The notes under the pieces are model-generated. The model was not told the DNA's origin. It did no database searches and was given only the letters and a program-made list of their open reading frames with translations. A stretch of 64,000 nucleotides of DNA from Cervus elaphus. Lineage: Eukaryota > Chordata > Mammalia > Artiodactyla > Cervidae. A program made the translations under genes and the position numbers. The stretch's first letter is position 1; each line of letters opens with the position of its first letter. The stretch covers positions 7,197,001-7,261,000 of the forward strand of contig NC_057820.1 in assembly GCF_910594005.1 (NCBI RefSeq). Direction: 5' to 3'. Of the stretch, positions 48,231 to 59,560 are shown piece after piece.

Positions 48231-49096
48231 TGCACTGCAGGAAGGCACTGTGAATTAACAAATAGTTTTAGGAACTAATAGCTATAAATATACTGTAGTA
48301 ATATGAGAGCCCCTTTATCAGTTGCTGGTTGGCAAGAGCTTCCCAAACACCACCCCGATGCTCCGAGGAATTATAAGCAAGGCAAGAGAGCTCCAGGCAT
48401 CGATAGGATACATGAGCAAAGACAGATAGGGCAACTCCTAATTTTAACATCAGGGGATAGATAATCTGGACTCCAAGGGACAGGATTTCTGTCTTAGGAA
48501 CCTAGAGAAGGACTCAGGCTCCAGGGACTGGGTTACTGAGGAAAGAGAAGAAAACACAGGGATTCGGTACAGGAACTTGAACAAAAACAGGGAATCATGA
48601 CGCCAGCTCGTGGAAACAGAACAAGTTTAGGCAACGGGACAATGAGACAGAGATGATGCTGAGCCTCGACTCAGATGCTAGGCCTTGACTACGGTTATTC
48701 CTGCTGCCCAGCCTGTGAATGTGACCCCACACCGTGGGAAAGGGTTAGTCAACAGATGGGAGCTCATTAGTCTTGGCTATGGGGTGGGGGTGGGAGGGAA
48801 TAGAAATTAAGGTCCACACGGATGCTGTCCAACTTCAGGGTGCTTTATTTAGACAACATCCCATGGTAACATCATCTTCAGGTTGTTCGTCCTGCTTCTA
48901 GTTCTTCTGCTGCTTTTCTAAACCTTCTTTCATCCTCTCCTCCATCTTCCTTTCTTTTTACAGATCTCTATCTTACAGTCCTTATCTTATGTTCTTGGTC
49001 CTCTTCTCTACTTCTGCATTCTCTTTCTAGATGACTTTAGCATGATCATGTTTTAAAACATCATCTGTCTCAGACCCAGGAATTCTGTGTGTCCAT
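48231..49096. other. Intergenic stretch, no recognised gene
   Basis: Mostly unique-looking sequence. On the minus strand, 49044-48889 reads as a charged peptide with one internal stop and is followed by AATAAA near 48849-48842. This may be a fragment of a retrocopy, but I do not recognise it. A G-rich run (GGGGTGGGGGTGGG) lies at 48781-48796. Confidence 0.4.
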
Positions 49097-49310
49097 ACCT
49101 GAATTAGTGGTAAAGAACCTGCCTGCCAATGCAGGAGACACCAGAGAGGAGGGTTCGATCCCTGGGTTGGGAAGATCCCCTGGAGGAGGGAATGGTGACC
49201 CACTCCAGTACTCTTGCCTGGGAAGTCTTATGGACCGAGGAGTGTGGCGGGCTGCAGTCCATAGGGTCACAAAGGGTTGGACATGAGTGAAGTGACTTAG
49301 GATGCACACA
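49097..49310 (+). mobile_element. Bov-tA SINE
   Basis: The run from GAATTAGTGGTAAAGAACCT through GGTTGGGAAGATCCCCTGGA to AGTGAAGTGACTTAGGATGC is a full Bov-tA in + orientation. Confidence 0.92.
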
Positions 49311-49559
49311 TACTTGAACTTACCATCTCCCTCCTCTTTTTCTCCCTGTCTGACTGATTGCATCATTACACAACTAGGTTTTCGAGCTGGAAACTTGAGT
49401 TGTCCTCTTCTCTGTCTCTCCGTCTCCAAAAGTAATTGGTAGCTACTGTATGTCAATTCTACTGTAGAATCAAAGGCAGACCCCTTAGCCTTCTCCCCAT
49501 TCATGTTTTAGCTCTCCCCATGTTTTAGCTCTCTCTCCTTCTCCCCATGTTTTAGCTCT

Positions 49560-50140
49560 GAATCTTTCTTCTTTCCTGCCCTAGTGCAACAACCTCTTAG
49601 CTGACTTCCCTACAGTTCCTCTTCTGATTCTTTCCCCTCTAATAGTCCTCAAAGCAACTATGATCCTGTTACACTGTCCTTGTCAATAACCACTCCCTAC
49701 CTAACTTCCACAGTATCAAGTCCAAACTTGCTAGCAGACAGGTCCCTTCAGGACTTACTTTCAGCTTTCCACTTTGCCTTGATCACCTGTCACTCTCCAT
49801 CCTACCAGATTTGCTGACTCAGCCATGTCATTTCATAACTCTGAGCCTTTGCACATGATGCTTCTAGTTCCTGGAATGCCTCTTTTCATCATCTAATGCT
49901 TCCTTTCCTTCCAGCCTAAATGCCTGTCTTTTTTGACTCCCCCTGGTACAGTGAGTTGAGACCTGTTCTACACTCTGAACATTATTGTAATAATTTTTTA
50001 TTGTTATGTGTCACATGGACATAATTATTAATATACTTCCTTGACTATCTGCCCTTTTAGACTGTGAGTTGCTTTATAGGTCATGATTCTGTCACAGTAC
50101 CTGGAGCATGGTTCCCAATAAATGTTTATTGATTATTAAT
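49560..50140 (+). repeat. L2 LINE 3' end
   Basis: L2-like landmarks are GCAACTATGATCCTGTTACA, CTCTGAGCCTTTGCACATGA, AGACTGTGAGTTGCTTTATA and CAATAAATGTTTATTGATTA. Near the 3' terminus the match is good; no coding capacity. Confidence 0.7.
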
Positions 50141-50164
50141 TATTCATCATGCAATTAATGCTGT

Positions 50165-50247
50165 AGGAAGGAAAGATGAAAGGAGAGAAGAAAGGAAGGA
50201 AGGCAGTGGGGAGGGAGGGGGAGGAAGGAAAAGAAGGAAGAAAATGT
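50165..50247 (+). repeat. Polypurine (GA-rich) tract
   Basis: About 80 bp are almost only G and A, with repeated GGAAGGAA and GGGAGGGAGGGGGAGG units. Such tracts can form triplex (H-DNA) structures and vary in length. Confidence 0.85.
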
Positions 50248-50309
50248 TTCTAGAGCACATTTAAAAGGGATGTGCTGTTATCTAGAGAATGGTAGCATTA
50301 AGCTACCAG

Positions 50310-50518
50310 GTTTCCCTGGTGGCTCAGCTGGTAAAGAACCCGCCGACAATGCAGGAGACCCCGGTTCAATTCCTGGCTTGGGAAGATCCCCTGGAGAAGG
50401 ATATGGCCACCCACTTCAGTATTCTTGCCTGGAGAATCCCCATGGACAGAGGAGCCTGACGGGCTATAGTCCATGGGATCACAGAGTTAGACATGAATGA
50501 TCAACTAAGCACAGCATA
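50310..50518 (+). mobile_element. Bov-tA SINE
   Basis: TTCCCTGGTGGCTCAGCTGG through CTGGAGAATCCCCATGGACA to GATCAACTAAGCACAGC is a complete + strand Bov-tA. Imperfect GTAGCATTAAG/GTGGCATTAAG repeats flank it and probably represent the target duplication. Confidence 0.93.
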
Positions 50519-50545
50519 GTGGCATTAAGAGTTATGTTGCTGAAG

Positions 50546-50568
50546 GAAAAATAAATAAATAAATAAAA
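50546..50568. repeat. (AAAT)n simple repeat
   Basis: Tandem AAAT units between the SINE and unique DNA. Confidence 0.88.
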
Positions 50569-50982
50569 GGAAAACCTCACTCAACTTCCCTGCATTTTCT
50601 CTGATGACACTAAACTGAAAGATCCATTTTTCTATTGCAGTTTTCACTCCACCCACTATGCCACCCAAGGATGAACTCATTCATTTACAGAGACAAATAT
50701 CTAGAATCTTCCCCCTTCTGATAAAGTATAGCCCCCAAACCAAAATAAAAGGTTTTCCAGGAAGTGTTACCCTTTATGAAGCCTGGGAGATTTGTTATTC
50801 AAGTCCAGCGCTCCCACCTAGAGAAGAAAACTTCAACCTCTAATTCATGCCATGGTGCTCCTGAACACTTGGGTAGACTGACTTAACAGTTTCATTGGTC
50901 TCACCTTCTGTCTTTAGGCTTCGTCAATTTGACTGGAATGTATCTGACTAGATTATAGTCAGTTTGACTAGACTAGATCTAG

Positions 50983-51665
50983 CTCAACATTCAGAAAACT
51001 AAAATCCTGGCATCTGGTCCCATAACTTTATGGCAAATAGATGGGGAAACAGTGGAAACAGTGGCAGACTTCATTTTGGGGGGCTCCAAAATCACTGCAG
51101 ATGGTGACTGCAGCCATGAAATAAAAAGACACTTACTCCTTGGAAGAAAAGTTATGACTAACCTAGACAGCATATTAAAAAGCAGGGACATTGCTTTGCC
51201 AACAAAGGTCCATCTAGTCAAAGCTATGGTTTTCCAGTAATCATGTATGGACGTGAGAGTTGGACTATAAAGAACTGAGTACTGAAGAATTGATGCTTTT
51301 GAACTGTGGTGTTGGAGAAGACTCTAGAGAGTCCCTTGGACTGCAAGGAGATCCAACCAGTCCATCCTAAAGGAAATCAGTCCTGAATATTCATTGGAAG
51401 AACTGATGTTGAAGCTGAAACTCCAATACTTTGGCCACCTGATGTGAAGAGCTGACTCACTGGAAAAGACCCTGATGCTGGGAAAGATTGAGGGCAGGAG
51501 GAGAAGGGGACGACGTAGGATGAGATGGTTGTATGGCATCACCAACTCAACTGACATGTTTGAGTAAACTCCGGGAGTTGGTGATGGCCAGGAAGGCCTG
51601 GCATGCTGCAGTCCATGTGTCGCAAAGAGTTGGACATGACTGAGCGACTGAACTGAACTGAACTG
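50983..51665 (+). mobile_element. BovB LINE, 5'-truncated, with TSD
   Basis: The copy begins CTCAACATTCAGAAAACTAA and ends with repeated CTGAA units. It encodes broken pieces of the C-terminal BovB domain (VADFILGGSKITADGDCSH; NLDSILKSRDIALPTKVHLV). The octamer AGATCTAG flanks it at 50975-50982 and 51666-51673 as a target duplication. Confidence 0.93.
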
Positions 51666-51714
51666 AGATCTAGTCAATTTGACTAGATTATAAATCTTTG
51701 GAGGCAGTGGCTTT

Positions 51715-51850
51715 CTATGTTTATTTTCCTAGTTCTTGTTGATGCATTTATGTATCCACTATTGAGTGCCTACTATGTGCCAGCCACTACGAGGCACTGG
51801 GGATACAACCAGGAACAAAACGGAAGGCACGTGCATTATTCTGCGCAGTC
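51715..51850 (-). repeat. L2 LINE 3' end fragment
   Basis: TATTGAGTGCCTACTATGTG then CCAGCCACTACGAGGCACTG and GGGATACAACCAGGAAC is the reversed L2 terminus. Confidence 0.65.
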
Positions 51851-52137
51851 AGAGATACTGTAAATCGGTGTTTACTGTTAATACTAGTTACCATAACTTG
51901 CAGCTCTAATTATCTTGACAGATTCTTGAACAGTGAGATTCGAGGCTGAAACTGACCTACTAAATTGGAGTCCTATGTGCTGCAACATAGACTTGCTAGG
52001 CCAGTCATGGGTGGAGCAATGGCATGCATGTGGGATATTGAGGTAAGGCAACTTCGGCGAGAAGGTAGAAGAAACCACACTGAAACACACTGTAACCCTG
52101 GCTTGCGATGAGATGTTCATTTGTTATCTCCATGTGC

Positions 52138-52362
52138 GTGCATGCTAAGTGGCTTCAGTCATGTCTGACTCTTTGCAACCCCATGGACTATAGCCTGATA
52201 GGCTCCTCTGTCCATGGGATTCTCCAGGCAACAGTACTGGAGTGGGTTGCTATGCCCTCCTCCAAAGGATCTTCCCTACCCAGGGGTCTAACCCCAGGCT
52301 CTTATGTCTTCTGAATTAGTAAGTGGGTTCTTTACCACTAGCACCTCCTATGGAAGCCCCGT
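52138..52362 (-). mobile_element. Bov-tA SINE
   Basis: The run from GCATGCTAAGTGGCTTCAGT through TGTCCATGGGATTCTCCAGG to CTCCTATGGAAGCCCC is a reverse Bov-tA. A C-rich run follows it. Confidence 0.9.
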
Positions 52363-53379
52363 TTTCCCCCCCACCGCCCCCATACTTGTCAGAATATATT
52401 TTGTGAGTAGATAAAGCAAAAGCAAACAATATCCCTATTTTACACTTGGAAAACTGAAGCCCAGGAACAAAATAATTTGCCTAGGTAGTTGGCATAAGCT
52501 GGACTGAGTGCCCCCACCTTCCTATTTCTTAGTCTCCTGCTCTGTTACTTGGGCATCAGGCTGTCACTCAAAACATGCAACATGTTAGCACAAAACAGTC
52601 ATGGTGACAAGCCCTAAAAACATTGGTGGCTATGCTACCAAAGGATACACAATGGAGAAGACAACCCTCAAAGCATTCCCAGTAACTCCAAACTGAAAGA
52701 GTAACAGTTGATAGCAGTGACCTCGGAGTGAAAGCTTCCTGTTTTCAAAATTTGTATCCCGTGAAAATTCAGAAATAATTCTCAAATAAGCTTACTCATT
52801 TTCCTCCTATTAGAAGAATGAGGTATGATAGTGTATATTGGATATACCGCATTTAATTCTTTTTTTTTTATTCACATTCTCGAAAGCTTAACTCTTTCTA
52901 CTGATAAATTATTCTATGCAGAGGAAAGTCAAGATGCACTCCAAAAATGGGAAAATGTAAGGAGACTAAATTCTTTCTATATTTGAAAGGAAGAAAGAAC
53001 TTCTAAATGTTAAATATTAAACATCTTCATTGACTAATTAACCTCTAAGGAAAACCAGCGACATAAACAGAACAAACTCTGTCTTTATGGGAAAAACTGA
53101 ATTCCATTACCAGTTCTAACACCTAAAGGGTGGAGTGTGTTAACCTAGTCAGGTTACCGTTTGTCAGTCTGTTTTCTCCTCTGATAAATAACATAGGGAA
53201 CTATGCCCAAAAAACATGTTATACCACGAGACCACTGGTCTTGAAATTAGGACACAGTCAGACCATCTCAATCCAAGAAAAATATAATGAGAGCTACATA
53301 TGAAGCACCATTGAAAGAGGAAAAACAAGAGGGTGAAGTTAACTTGAGTAGTATATTTCCTTTAATTCAATGTATGCAA
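52363..53379. other. Intergenic DNA, nothing recognised
   Basis: AT-rich sequence with a T tract at 52860-52869 and no repeat or coding signal that I can identify. Confidence 0.5.
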
Positions 53380-55350
53380 AGTCAGTTCAGTTCAGTTCAG
53401 TTCAGTCGCTCAGTCGTGTCCGACTCTTTGCGACCCCATGGACTGTAGCACACCAGGCCTCCCTGTCCATCACCAACGCCCAGAACTTGTTTAAACTCAT
53501 GTCCATCGAATCGGTGATGCCATCCAACCATCTCAACCTCTGTCGCCCCCTTCTCCTCCTGCCCTCAGTCTTTACCAGCATCAGGGTCTTTTCCAATGAG
53601 TCAGCTCTTCACATCAGGTGGCCAAAGGATTGGAGTTTCAGCTTCAGCATCAGTCCTTCCAATGAACATTCAGGACTGATCTCCTTTAGGATGGACTGGT
53701 TTGATCTCTTTGCTGTCCAAAGGACTCTCAAGAGTCTTCTCCAACACCACAGTTAAAAAGCATCAATTCTTCAGTGCTCAGCTTTCTTTATAGTCCAACT
53801 CTAACATCCATACATGACTACTGGAAAAACCATAGCTTTGACTAGATGGATCTTTGTTGGCAAAGCAATGTCTCTGCTTTGCAATTTGCTGTCTAGGTTG
53901 GTCGTAACTTTTCTTCCAAGGAGTAAGTGTCTTTTTATTTCATGGCTGCAGTCACCATCTGCAGTGATTTTGGAGCCCCAAAAATAAAGTCTGCCACTGT
54001 TTCCACTGTTTCTCCATCTATTTGCCATGAAGTAATGGGACCAGATGCCATGATCTTAGTTTTCTGAATGTTGAGCTTTAAGCCAACTTTTTCCCTCTCC
54101 TCTTTCACTTTCATCAAGAGACTCTTATAGTTCTTCTTCACTTTCTGCCATAAGGGTGGTGTCATCTGCATATTTGAGATTATTGATATTTCTCCCGGCA
54201 ATCTTAATTCCAGCTTGTGCTTCTTCCAGTCCAACATTTCGCATGATGTACTCTGCATATAAATTAAAAAAGCAAGGTGAGAATATACAGCTTTGACATA
54301 CTCCTTTTCCTATTTGGAAGCAGTCTGTTGTTCCATGTCCAGTTCTAACTGTTGCTTCCTTACCTGCATACAGATTTCTCAAGAGGCAGGTCAGGTGGTC
54401 TGGTATTCCCATTTCTTTCAGAATTTTCCACAATTTATTGTGATCTACACAGTCAAAGTCTTTAGCGTAGTCAATAAAGCAGAAATAGATGTTTTTCTGG
54501 AACTCTCTTGCTTTTTTGATGATTCAGCAGATGTTGGCAATTTGGTCTCTGGTTCCTCTGCCTTTTCTAAAACCAGCTTGAACATCTGGAAGTTCGTGGT
54601 TCATGTATTGCTGAAGCCTGGCTTGGAGAATTTTGAGCATTACTTTACTAGTGTGTGAGATGAGTGCAATTGTGCGGTAGTTTGAGCATTCTTTGGCATT
54701 GCCTTTCTTAGGGATTGGAATAAAAACTGCCCTTTTCCAGTCCTGTGGCCACTGCTGAGTTTTCCAAATTTGCTGACATACTGAGTGCAACACTTTCACA
54801 GCATCATCTTTCAGGGTTTGAAATAGCTCAAATGGAATTCCATCTCCTCCACTAGCTTTGTTCATAGTGATGCTTCCTAAGGCCCACTTGACTTCACATT
54901 CCAGGATGTCTGGCTGTAGGTGAGTGATCACACCACTGTGATTATCTGGGTTGTGAAGATCTTTTTTGTACAGTTCTTCTGTATATTCTTGCCACCTCTT
55001 CTTAATACCTCCTGCTTCTGTTAGGTTCATACCATGTCTGTCCTTTATTGAGCCCATCTTTGCATGAAATGTTCCCTTGGTATCTCTAATTTTCTTGAAG
55101 AGATCCCTAGTCTTTCCCATTCTATTGTTTTCCTCTATTTCTTTGTACTGATTACTGGGGAAGGCTTTCTTATCTCTCCTTGCTATTCTTTGGAACTCTG
55201 CATTCAAATGAGTATATCTTTCCTTTTCTCCTTTGCTTTTTGCTTCTCTTCTTTTCATAGCTATTTGTAAGTTTTCCTCAGACAGCCATTTCTCTTTTTC
55301 TTGAGGATGGTCTTGATCCCTGTCTCCTGTACAATGCATGCAAAGGATTA
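53380..55350 (-). mobile_element. BovB (RTE) LINE, longest copy in the window
   Basis: About 2 kb of BovB on the minus strand, ending (3') at CAGTTCAG repeats near 53385. The first 276 codons of the surviving reverse-transcriptase frame are open (55354-54524), including EENNRMGKTRDLFKKIRDTK, GYRT-like NYRTIALIS and QAGFRKGRGTRDQIANI. A TGA after NIC then interrupts it. Downstream, shifted frames carry HLTCLLRNLYAGKEATVRTG, the catalytic YADDTTLM and the C-terminal SWQIDGETVETVADF part. The endonuclease region is absent, so it is dead on arrival and further decayed. Confidence 0.96.
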
Positions 55351-55515
55351 TCATTTATTCATGTAGCTGATATAAAAGTTATTCCTTTGCTGCATCTATT
55401 GAGATCCTTGTGGTTTCTGCAGTTTTTTCTATTAATATTGTTTGATTAAGTTTTGAATGTTAAACCAATCTTGCATTTCTGGGAAAAATTCCTCTTTGTC
55501 ATAGTGTGCAACTGT

Positions 55516-56361
55516 ATCAGTTCAGTTCAGTCTGTCAGTCAGTTGTGTCCAAATCTTGGCGACCCTATGGACTGCAGCATGCCAGGCTTCCCTGTCCACC
55601 ACCAACTCCCAGAGCTTGCTCAAACTTATGTGCATTGAGTCGGTGATGCCATCCAAACCATCTCATCCTCTGTTGTCTCCTTCTCCTCCTGCCCTCAATC
55701 TTTACCAGCATCAGGGTCTTTTCCACTGAGTCAGTTCTTCACATCAGGAGGCCAAAGTATTGGAGTTTCAGCTTCAGCAGCAGTCCTTCCAATGAATATT
55801 CAGGACTGATTTCCTTGAGGATTGACTGGTTGGATCTCCTTGCCATCCAAGCGACTCTCAAGAGTCTTCTCCAACACTACAGTTCAAAAGTATCAGTTCT
55901 TTGGCACTCAGCTTTCTTTATGATCCAACTCTCATCCATAGATGACTATTGAAAAAAACCATAGCTCTGGCTAGATAGACCTTTGTTGGTAAAGTAATGT
56001 CTGTCTAGTCAAAGCTATGGTTTTTCCAGAAGTCACATATGGATGTGAGAGTTGGACTATGACTCTCTTATTCTGGTCCATAATTCTTCTTCTGAGCACT
56101 GAAGAATTGACGCTTTTGAACTATGGTGGTAGAGAAGACTCTTAATAGTCCCTTGGAAAAGACCTTGATGCTGGGAAATACTGAAGTCCGGAGGAGAAGG
56201 GGACGACAGAGGATGAGATGGATGGATGGCATCACCAACTCAATGGACATAAGTTTGAGCAAACTCTGGGAGCTGGTGATGGACAGGGAAGTCTGGTTTG
56301 CTATAGTCCATGGGGTCGCCAAGATTCAGACTTACTGAGTGACTGAACTGAACTGAACTGA
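55516..56361. mobile_element. Head-to-head inverted pair of BovB fragments
   Basis: 55516-56000 is BovB 3' sequence on the minus strand, beginning with its CAGTTCAGTTCAGTC terminus. 56001-56361 is BovB 3' sequence on the + strand, ending with GACTGAACTGAACTGAACTG. They meet within the same BovB region (TAGATAGACC versus GTCTAGTCAAAG), so the pair is an inverted repeat with a loop of only a few tens of bases. A small foreign insert (about 56060-56096) disrupts the + arm. Confidence 0.88.
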
Positions 56362-56785
56362 GGTGGTGCTTGGGGTAAAGAACCTGCCTGCCAATGCAGG
56401 AGAAATAAGAGACGTGGATTCAGTCACTGGGTTGGGAAGATCCCTTGGACGAGGGCATGGCAACCGACCCTAGTATTCTTTTTTTTTTTTTTTTCGATGA
56501 GTTCTATAATACTTTATTTTTTTTCCCATTTATTTTTATTAGTTGGAGGCTAATTACTTTACAATATTGTAGTGGTTTTTGTCATACATTGACATGAATC
56601 AGCCATTGATTTACATGTGTTTCCCATCCCGATCCCCCCTCCCGCCTCCCTGCCCATCCCATCCGACTCTAGTATTCTTGCCTGGAAAATCCCCATGTGC
56701 AGAGGAGCCTCGCGGGCTGTGGCCCATAGGGTCGCAAAGAGTTGGACACAGCTGAAGGGATGTAGCACGCACAGCACACACAAAG
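56362..56785 (+). mobile_element. Bov-tA SINE split by an L1 3' end
   Basis: The head (GGTAAAGAACCTGCCTGCCA, GGTTGGGAAGATCCCTTGGA) ends at 56480 and the tail (CTTGCCTGGAAAATCCCCAT, GGGTCGCAAAGAGTTGGACA) resumes at 56663. The two parts together give one complete Bov-tA. Confidence 0.92.
56481..56662 (-). mobile_element. L1_BT-type 3' end nested in a SINE, 17-bp TSD
   Basis: A T-tract opens the reversed element, followed by TTTTATTAGTTGGAGGCTAA, TTACAATATTGTAGTGG and CGATCCCCCCTCCCGCCTCC. A target duplication CCGAC(C/T)CTAGTATTCTT with one mismatch flanks it at 56464-56480 and 56663-56679. It is a short 5'-truncated insertion. Confidence 0.95.
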
Positions 56786-57144
56786 AATATTGGCCTGTAG
56801 TTTTCCCGTCATGTCTTTGTCTGGTTTAGGTCTCAATGTAATACTGGTGTCATAGAATGAGCTGGGAAGTGTTCCTTCCTCTTCAAATTTTTTGTAAGAG
56901 TGTGTGAAGGATTGGTATTAGTTCTTGTCTGTATGTGTGGTTGAATTCACTATTGAAGCCATCTAGGACTAGATTTTCCTTTGTGGAAAGTTTTAAAATT
57001 GCTAATGATATCTCTTTCCTTGTTATAAGTCTATTCAGATTTTTTTTTTTCTAATTTCAGTTTCCGTTGCTTGTGTTTTTCTTAGAATTTATCTGTTTCA
57101 TCTAGGTTATCAAATTTAATGTCATAAGATTACTCATATTACAC

Positions 57145-57420
57145 CCTTGCTGCTGCTGCTGCTAAGTCAGTTCAGTCGTGTGCGACACTGACCCCGTTGA
57201 TGGCAGCCCTCCAGGCTCCCCCGTCCCTGGGATTCTCCAGGCAAGAACACTGGAGTGGGTTGCCATTTCCTTCTCCAATGCATGAAAGTGAAAAGTGAAA
57301 GTGAAGTCACTCAGTCGTGTCCGACTCTTCGAGACCCCATGGACCGTAGCCTACCGGGCTCCTCTGCCCATGGGGTTTTCCAGGCAAGAGTACTGGAGAG
57401 GGTTGCCATTGCCTTCTCCG
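57145..57420 (-). mobile_element. BOV-A2 dimeric SINE
   Basis: A GCTGCT tail, two Bov-A units and the GAAAGTGAAAAGTGAAAGTG linker are all present. It interrupts the L1; L1 sequence resumes after CCTTCTCCGA. Confidence 0.94.
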
Positions 57421-57977
57421 ACTATTCCCTTACAATTCTTTTTATTTCTGAGGTTAGTACTGAGGTCCCCTCTTTTATTCCAGATTTCAGTAATCTGAGT
57501 CCTTGCCTTTTTTCATGGCCAGGTTAACTAGAGGTTAATTTTGTTGATCTTTTTCAGAGCACTAGCTTTTTATTTCATTGATGTTCACTAGTACTTCTAT
57601 TCTCTATTTTATTTATTTGTGCTCTAATTTTTATTATGTTCTTCCTGCCTGCTTTTGTTTTAGCTTCTTCTTTTTTTAATTTCTTAAGATGGAAGTTCAG
57701 GTTTTTGATCTTAGATATTTATTCTTCTTGTAAAAAATAAGCATTATAGCTCTAAGTTTCCCTCTGATTGCTGTTTAAGTGGCATCTCATGAGTTTTGGT
57801 TTGTGTGGTTTTATTTTCATTTATCTCAAATTTGCCTTGTGATTTCTTCTTTGACTCATTTATTACTTAGGAGAGTTTTTTAACTTTTCATTTCTCAAAT
57901 TTCTTTCTATCGTTATGAGTTTTCATTTCATTTCATTGTGGTCAAAGAACACTGTATAATTTAAATATTTTTAAATT

Positions 57978-58190
57978 GTGTGTGCATGCTCAGTCACTCA
58001 ATCGTGCCTTACTCTTTGCAGCCCTATGGACTATAGCCTGCCAAGATCCTCTGTCCATGGAGTTTTCCAGGAAAGAATATTGGATTGGATCACTGTTTCC
58101 TCCTCCAGGGGTTCTTCCCAAACCGAGAGTCAAACCCTTGTCTCCTGCATTGGTAGGCCAATTCTTTGCCACTAGCGCCACCTGAGATAC
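57978..58190 (-). mobile_element. Bov-tA SINE in L1, 9-bp TSD
   Basis: The run from GTGTGCATGCTCAGTCACTC to GCGCCACCTGAGATAC is a reverse Bov-tA. TTTTAAATT at 57969-57977 and 58191-58199 is the target duplication. Confidence 0.92.
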
Positions 58191-58599
58191 TTTTAAATTA
58201 ATTGAGATTTGTTTTATGGCCTCCTAATATATCCTGGAAAGTGTTCCATGTGTACTTGAGAAGAATGTGTATTCTGCTTGTTGTTGATTGGGGTGCTCTG
58301 TAGATGTCTGTTACATTTAGTTGGTTTACAGTGCTTACATTTTCTATTTCATTGTTTATCTGACTGGTTGTTCTACCCATTGTTGAAAGTGGGATATTGA
58401 ACTTTTCAAATATTATTGTTGAATTTTCTATTTTCCTTTTAATTTATGTGCTTTACTTCATGTTTTGGGGTGCTCTGTTGTTAGATGCATTGTTTATACT
58501 TATTTTGTCTTCCTGATAAACTGACCCTTTTATTATTATGTCCTTTTTTTGTCTCTAGTAACAAAGTTTGTCTCAAAGATTTTTTTGCCTTATACTACT

Positions 58600-59382
58600 G
58601 TAGGGAGAAATATCAATAACCTCAGATATGCAGATGACACCACCCTTATGGCAGAAAGCAAAGAGGAACTAAAGAGCATCTTGAGGAAAGTGAAAGAGGA
58701 GAGTGAAAAAGCTGGCTTAAAACTCAGCATTCAAAAACTAGGATCATAACATCCAGTCCCATCACTTCATGGCAAATAGATGGGGAAACAAAACAGTGAC
58801 AGACTTTATTTTCTTGGGCTGCAAAATCACTGCAGATGGTGACTGCAGCCATGAAATTAAAAGACAGTTGCTCCTTGGAAGTAAAGCTATTACCAACCTA
58901 GGCAGCATATTAAAAAGCAGAGACATTACTTTACCGACAAAGGTCTGTCCAGTCAAAGCTACGGTTTTGCTGGTAGTCATATATGGATGTGAGAGTTGGA
59001 CCATAAAGAGAGCTGAGCACCGAAGAATTGATGCTTTTGAACTGTGGTGTTGGAGAAGACTCTTGAGGGTCCCTTGGACCCTCATTCAATCCTAAGGGAA
59101 ATCAGGCCTGAATATTCTTTGGAAGGACTGATGCTGAAGCTGAAGCTCCAATACTTTGGCTGCCCCATACAAAGAACTGATTTATTGGAAAATAGCCTCA
59201 TGCTAGGAAAGACTGAAGGTGGGAGAAGGGGATGACAGAGGATGAGATGGTTGGATGGCATCACTGACTCAATGGACATAAGTTTGAACAAGCTCTGGGA
59301 GTTGGTGATGGACGGGGAAGCCTGGCATGCTGAGTCAATGGGGTTGCAAAGAGTTGCACGTGACTGAGACTGAACTGAACTG
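58600..59382 (+). mobile_element. BovB LINE, 5'-truncated, inserted in L1
   Basis: The copy starts just before the catalytic motif (GRNINNLRYADDTTLMAES), continues in a second frame (FIFLGCKITADGDCSHEIKR; CESWTIKRAEHRRIDAFELW) and ends in CTGAACTGAACTG. L1 sequence is found on both sides. Confidence 0.94.
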
Positions 59383-59560
59383 TCGCCACGTCGGCTCACT
59401 TCTGGATGCTCGTCATATGGGATATATTTTTCTGTCCTTTTACTTTCAACTTTTCACATCTTTGTGTCTCTTGTGATGGTATATAGTTAGGTCATCTTTG
59501 CTTCATGTAACCATTCTTTGCCTTTGACTGGACAGAGATACACACTCTTACTAGAGGAAT

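Larger units (their letters stand above)
55351..59560 (-). mobile_element. Old L1 LINE ORF2 region, repeatedly interrupted
   Basis: Reversed L1 ORF2-like sequence can be followed in pieces: 55351-55515 (complement of the conserved ATCTCAATAGATGCAG block), 56786-57144 (AATATTGGCCTGTAGTTTTC, AGAATGAGCTGGGAAGTGTT, GAAGCCATCTAGGACTAG), 57421-57968, 58200-58599 (GAGAAGAATGTGTATTCTGC) and 59385-59560. The order is that of one element. At least five younger elements split it. No frame of useful length survives. Confidence 0.8.
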
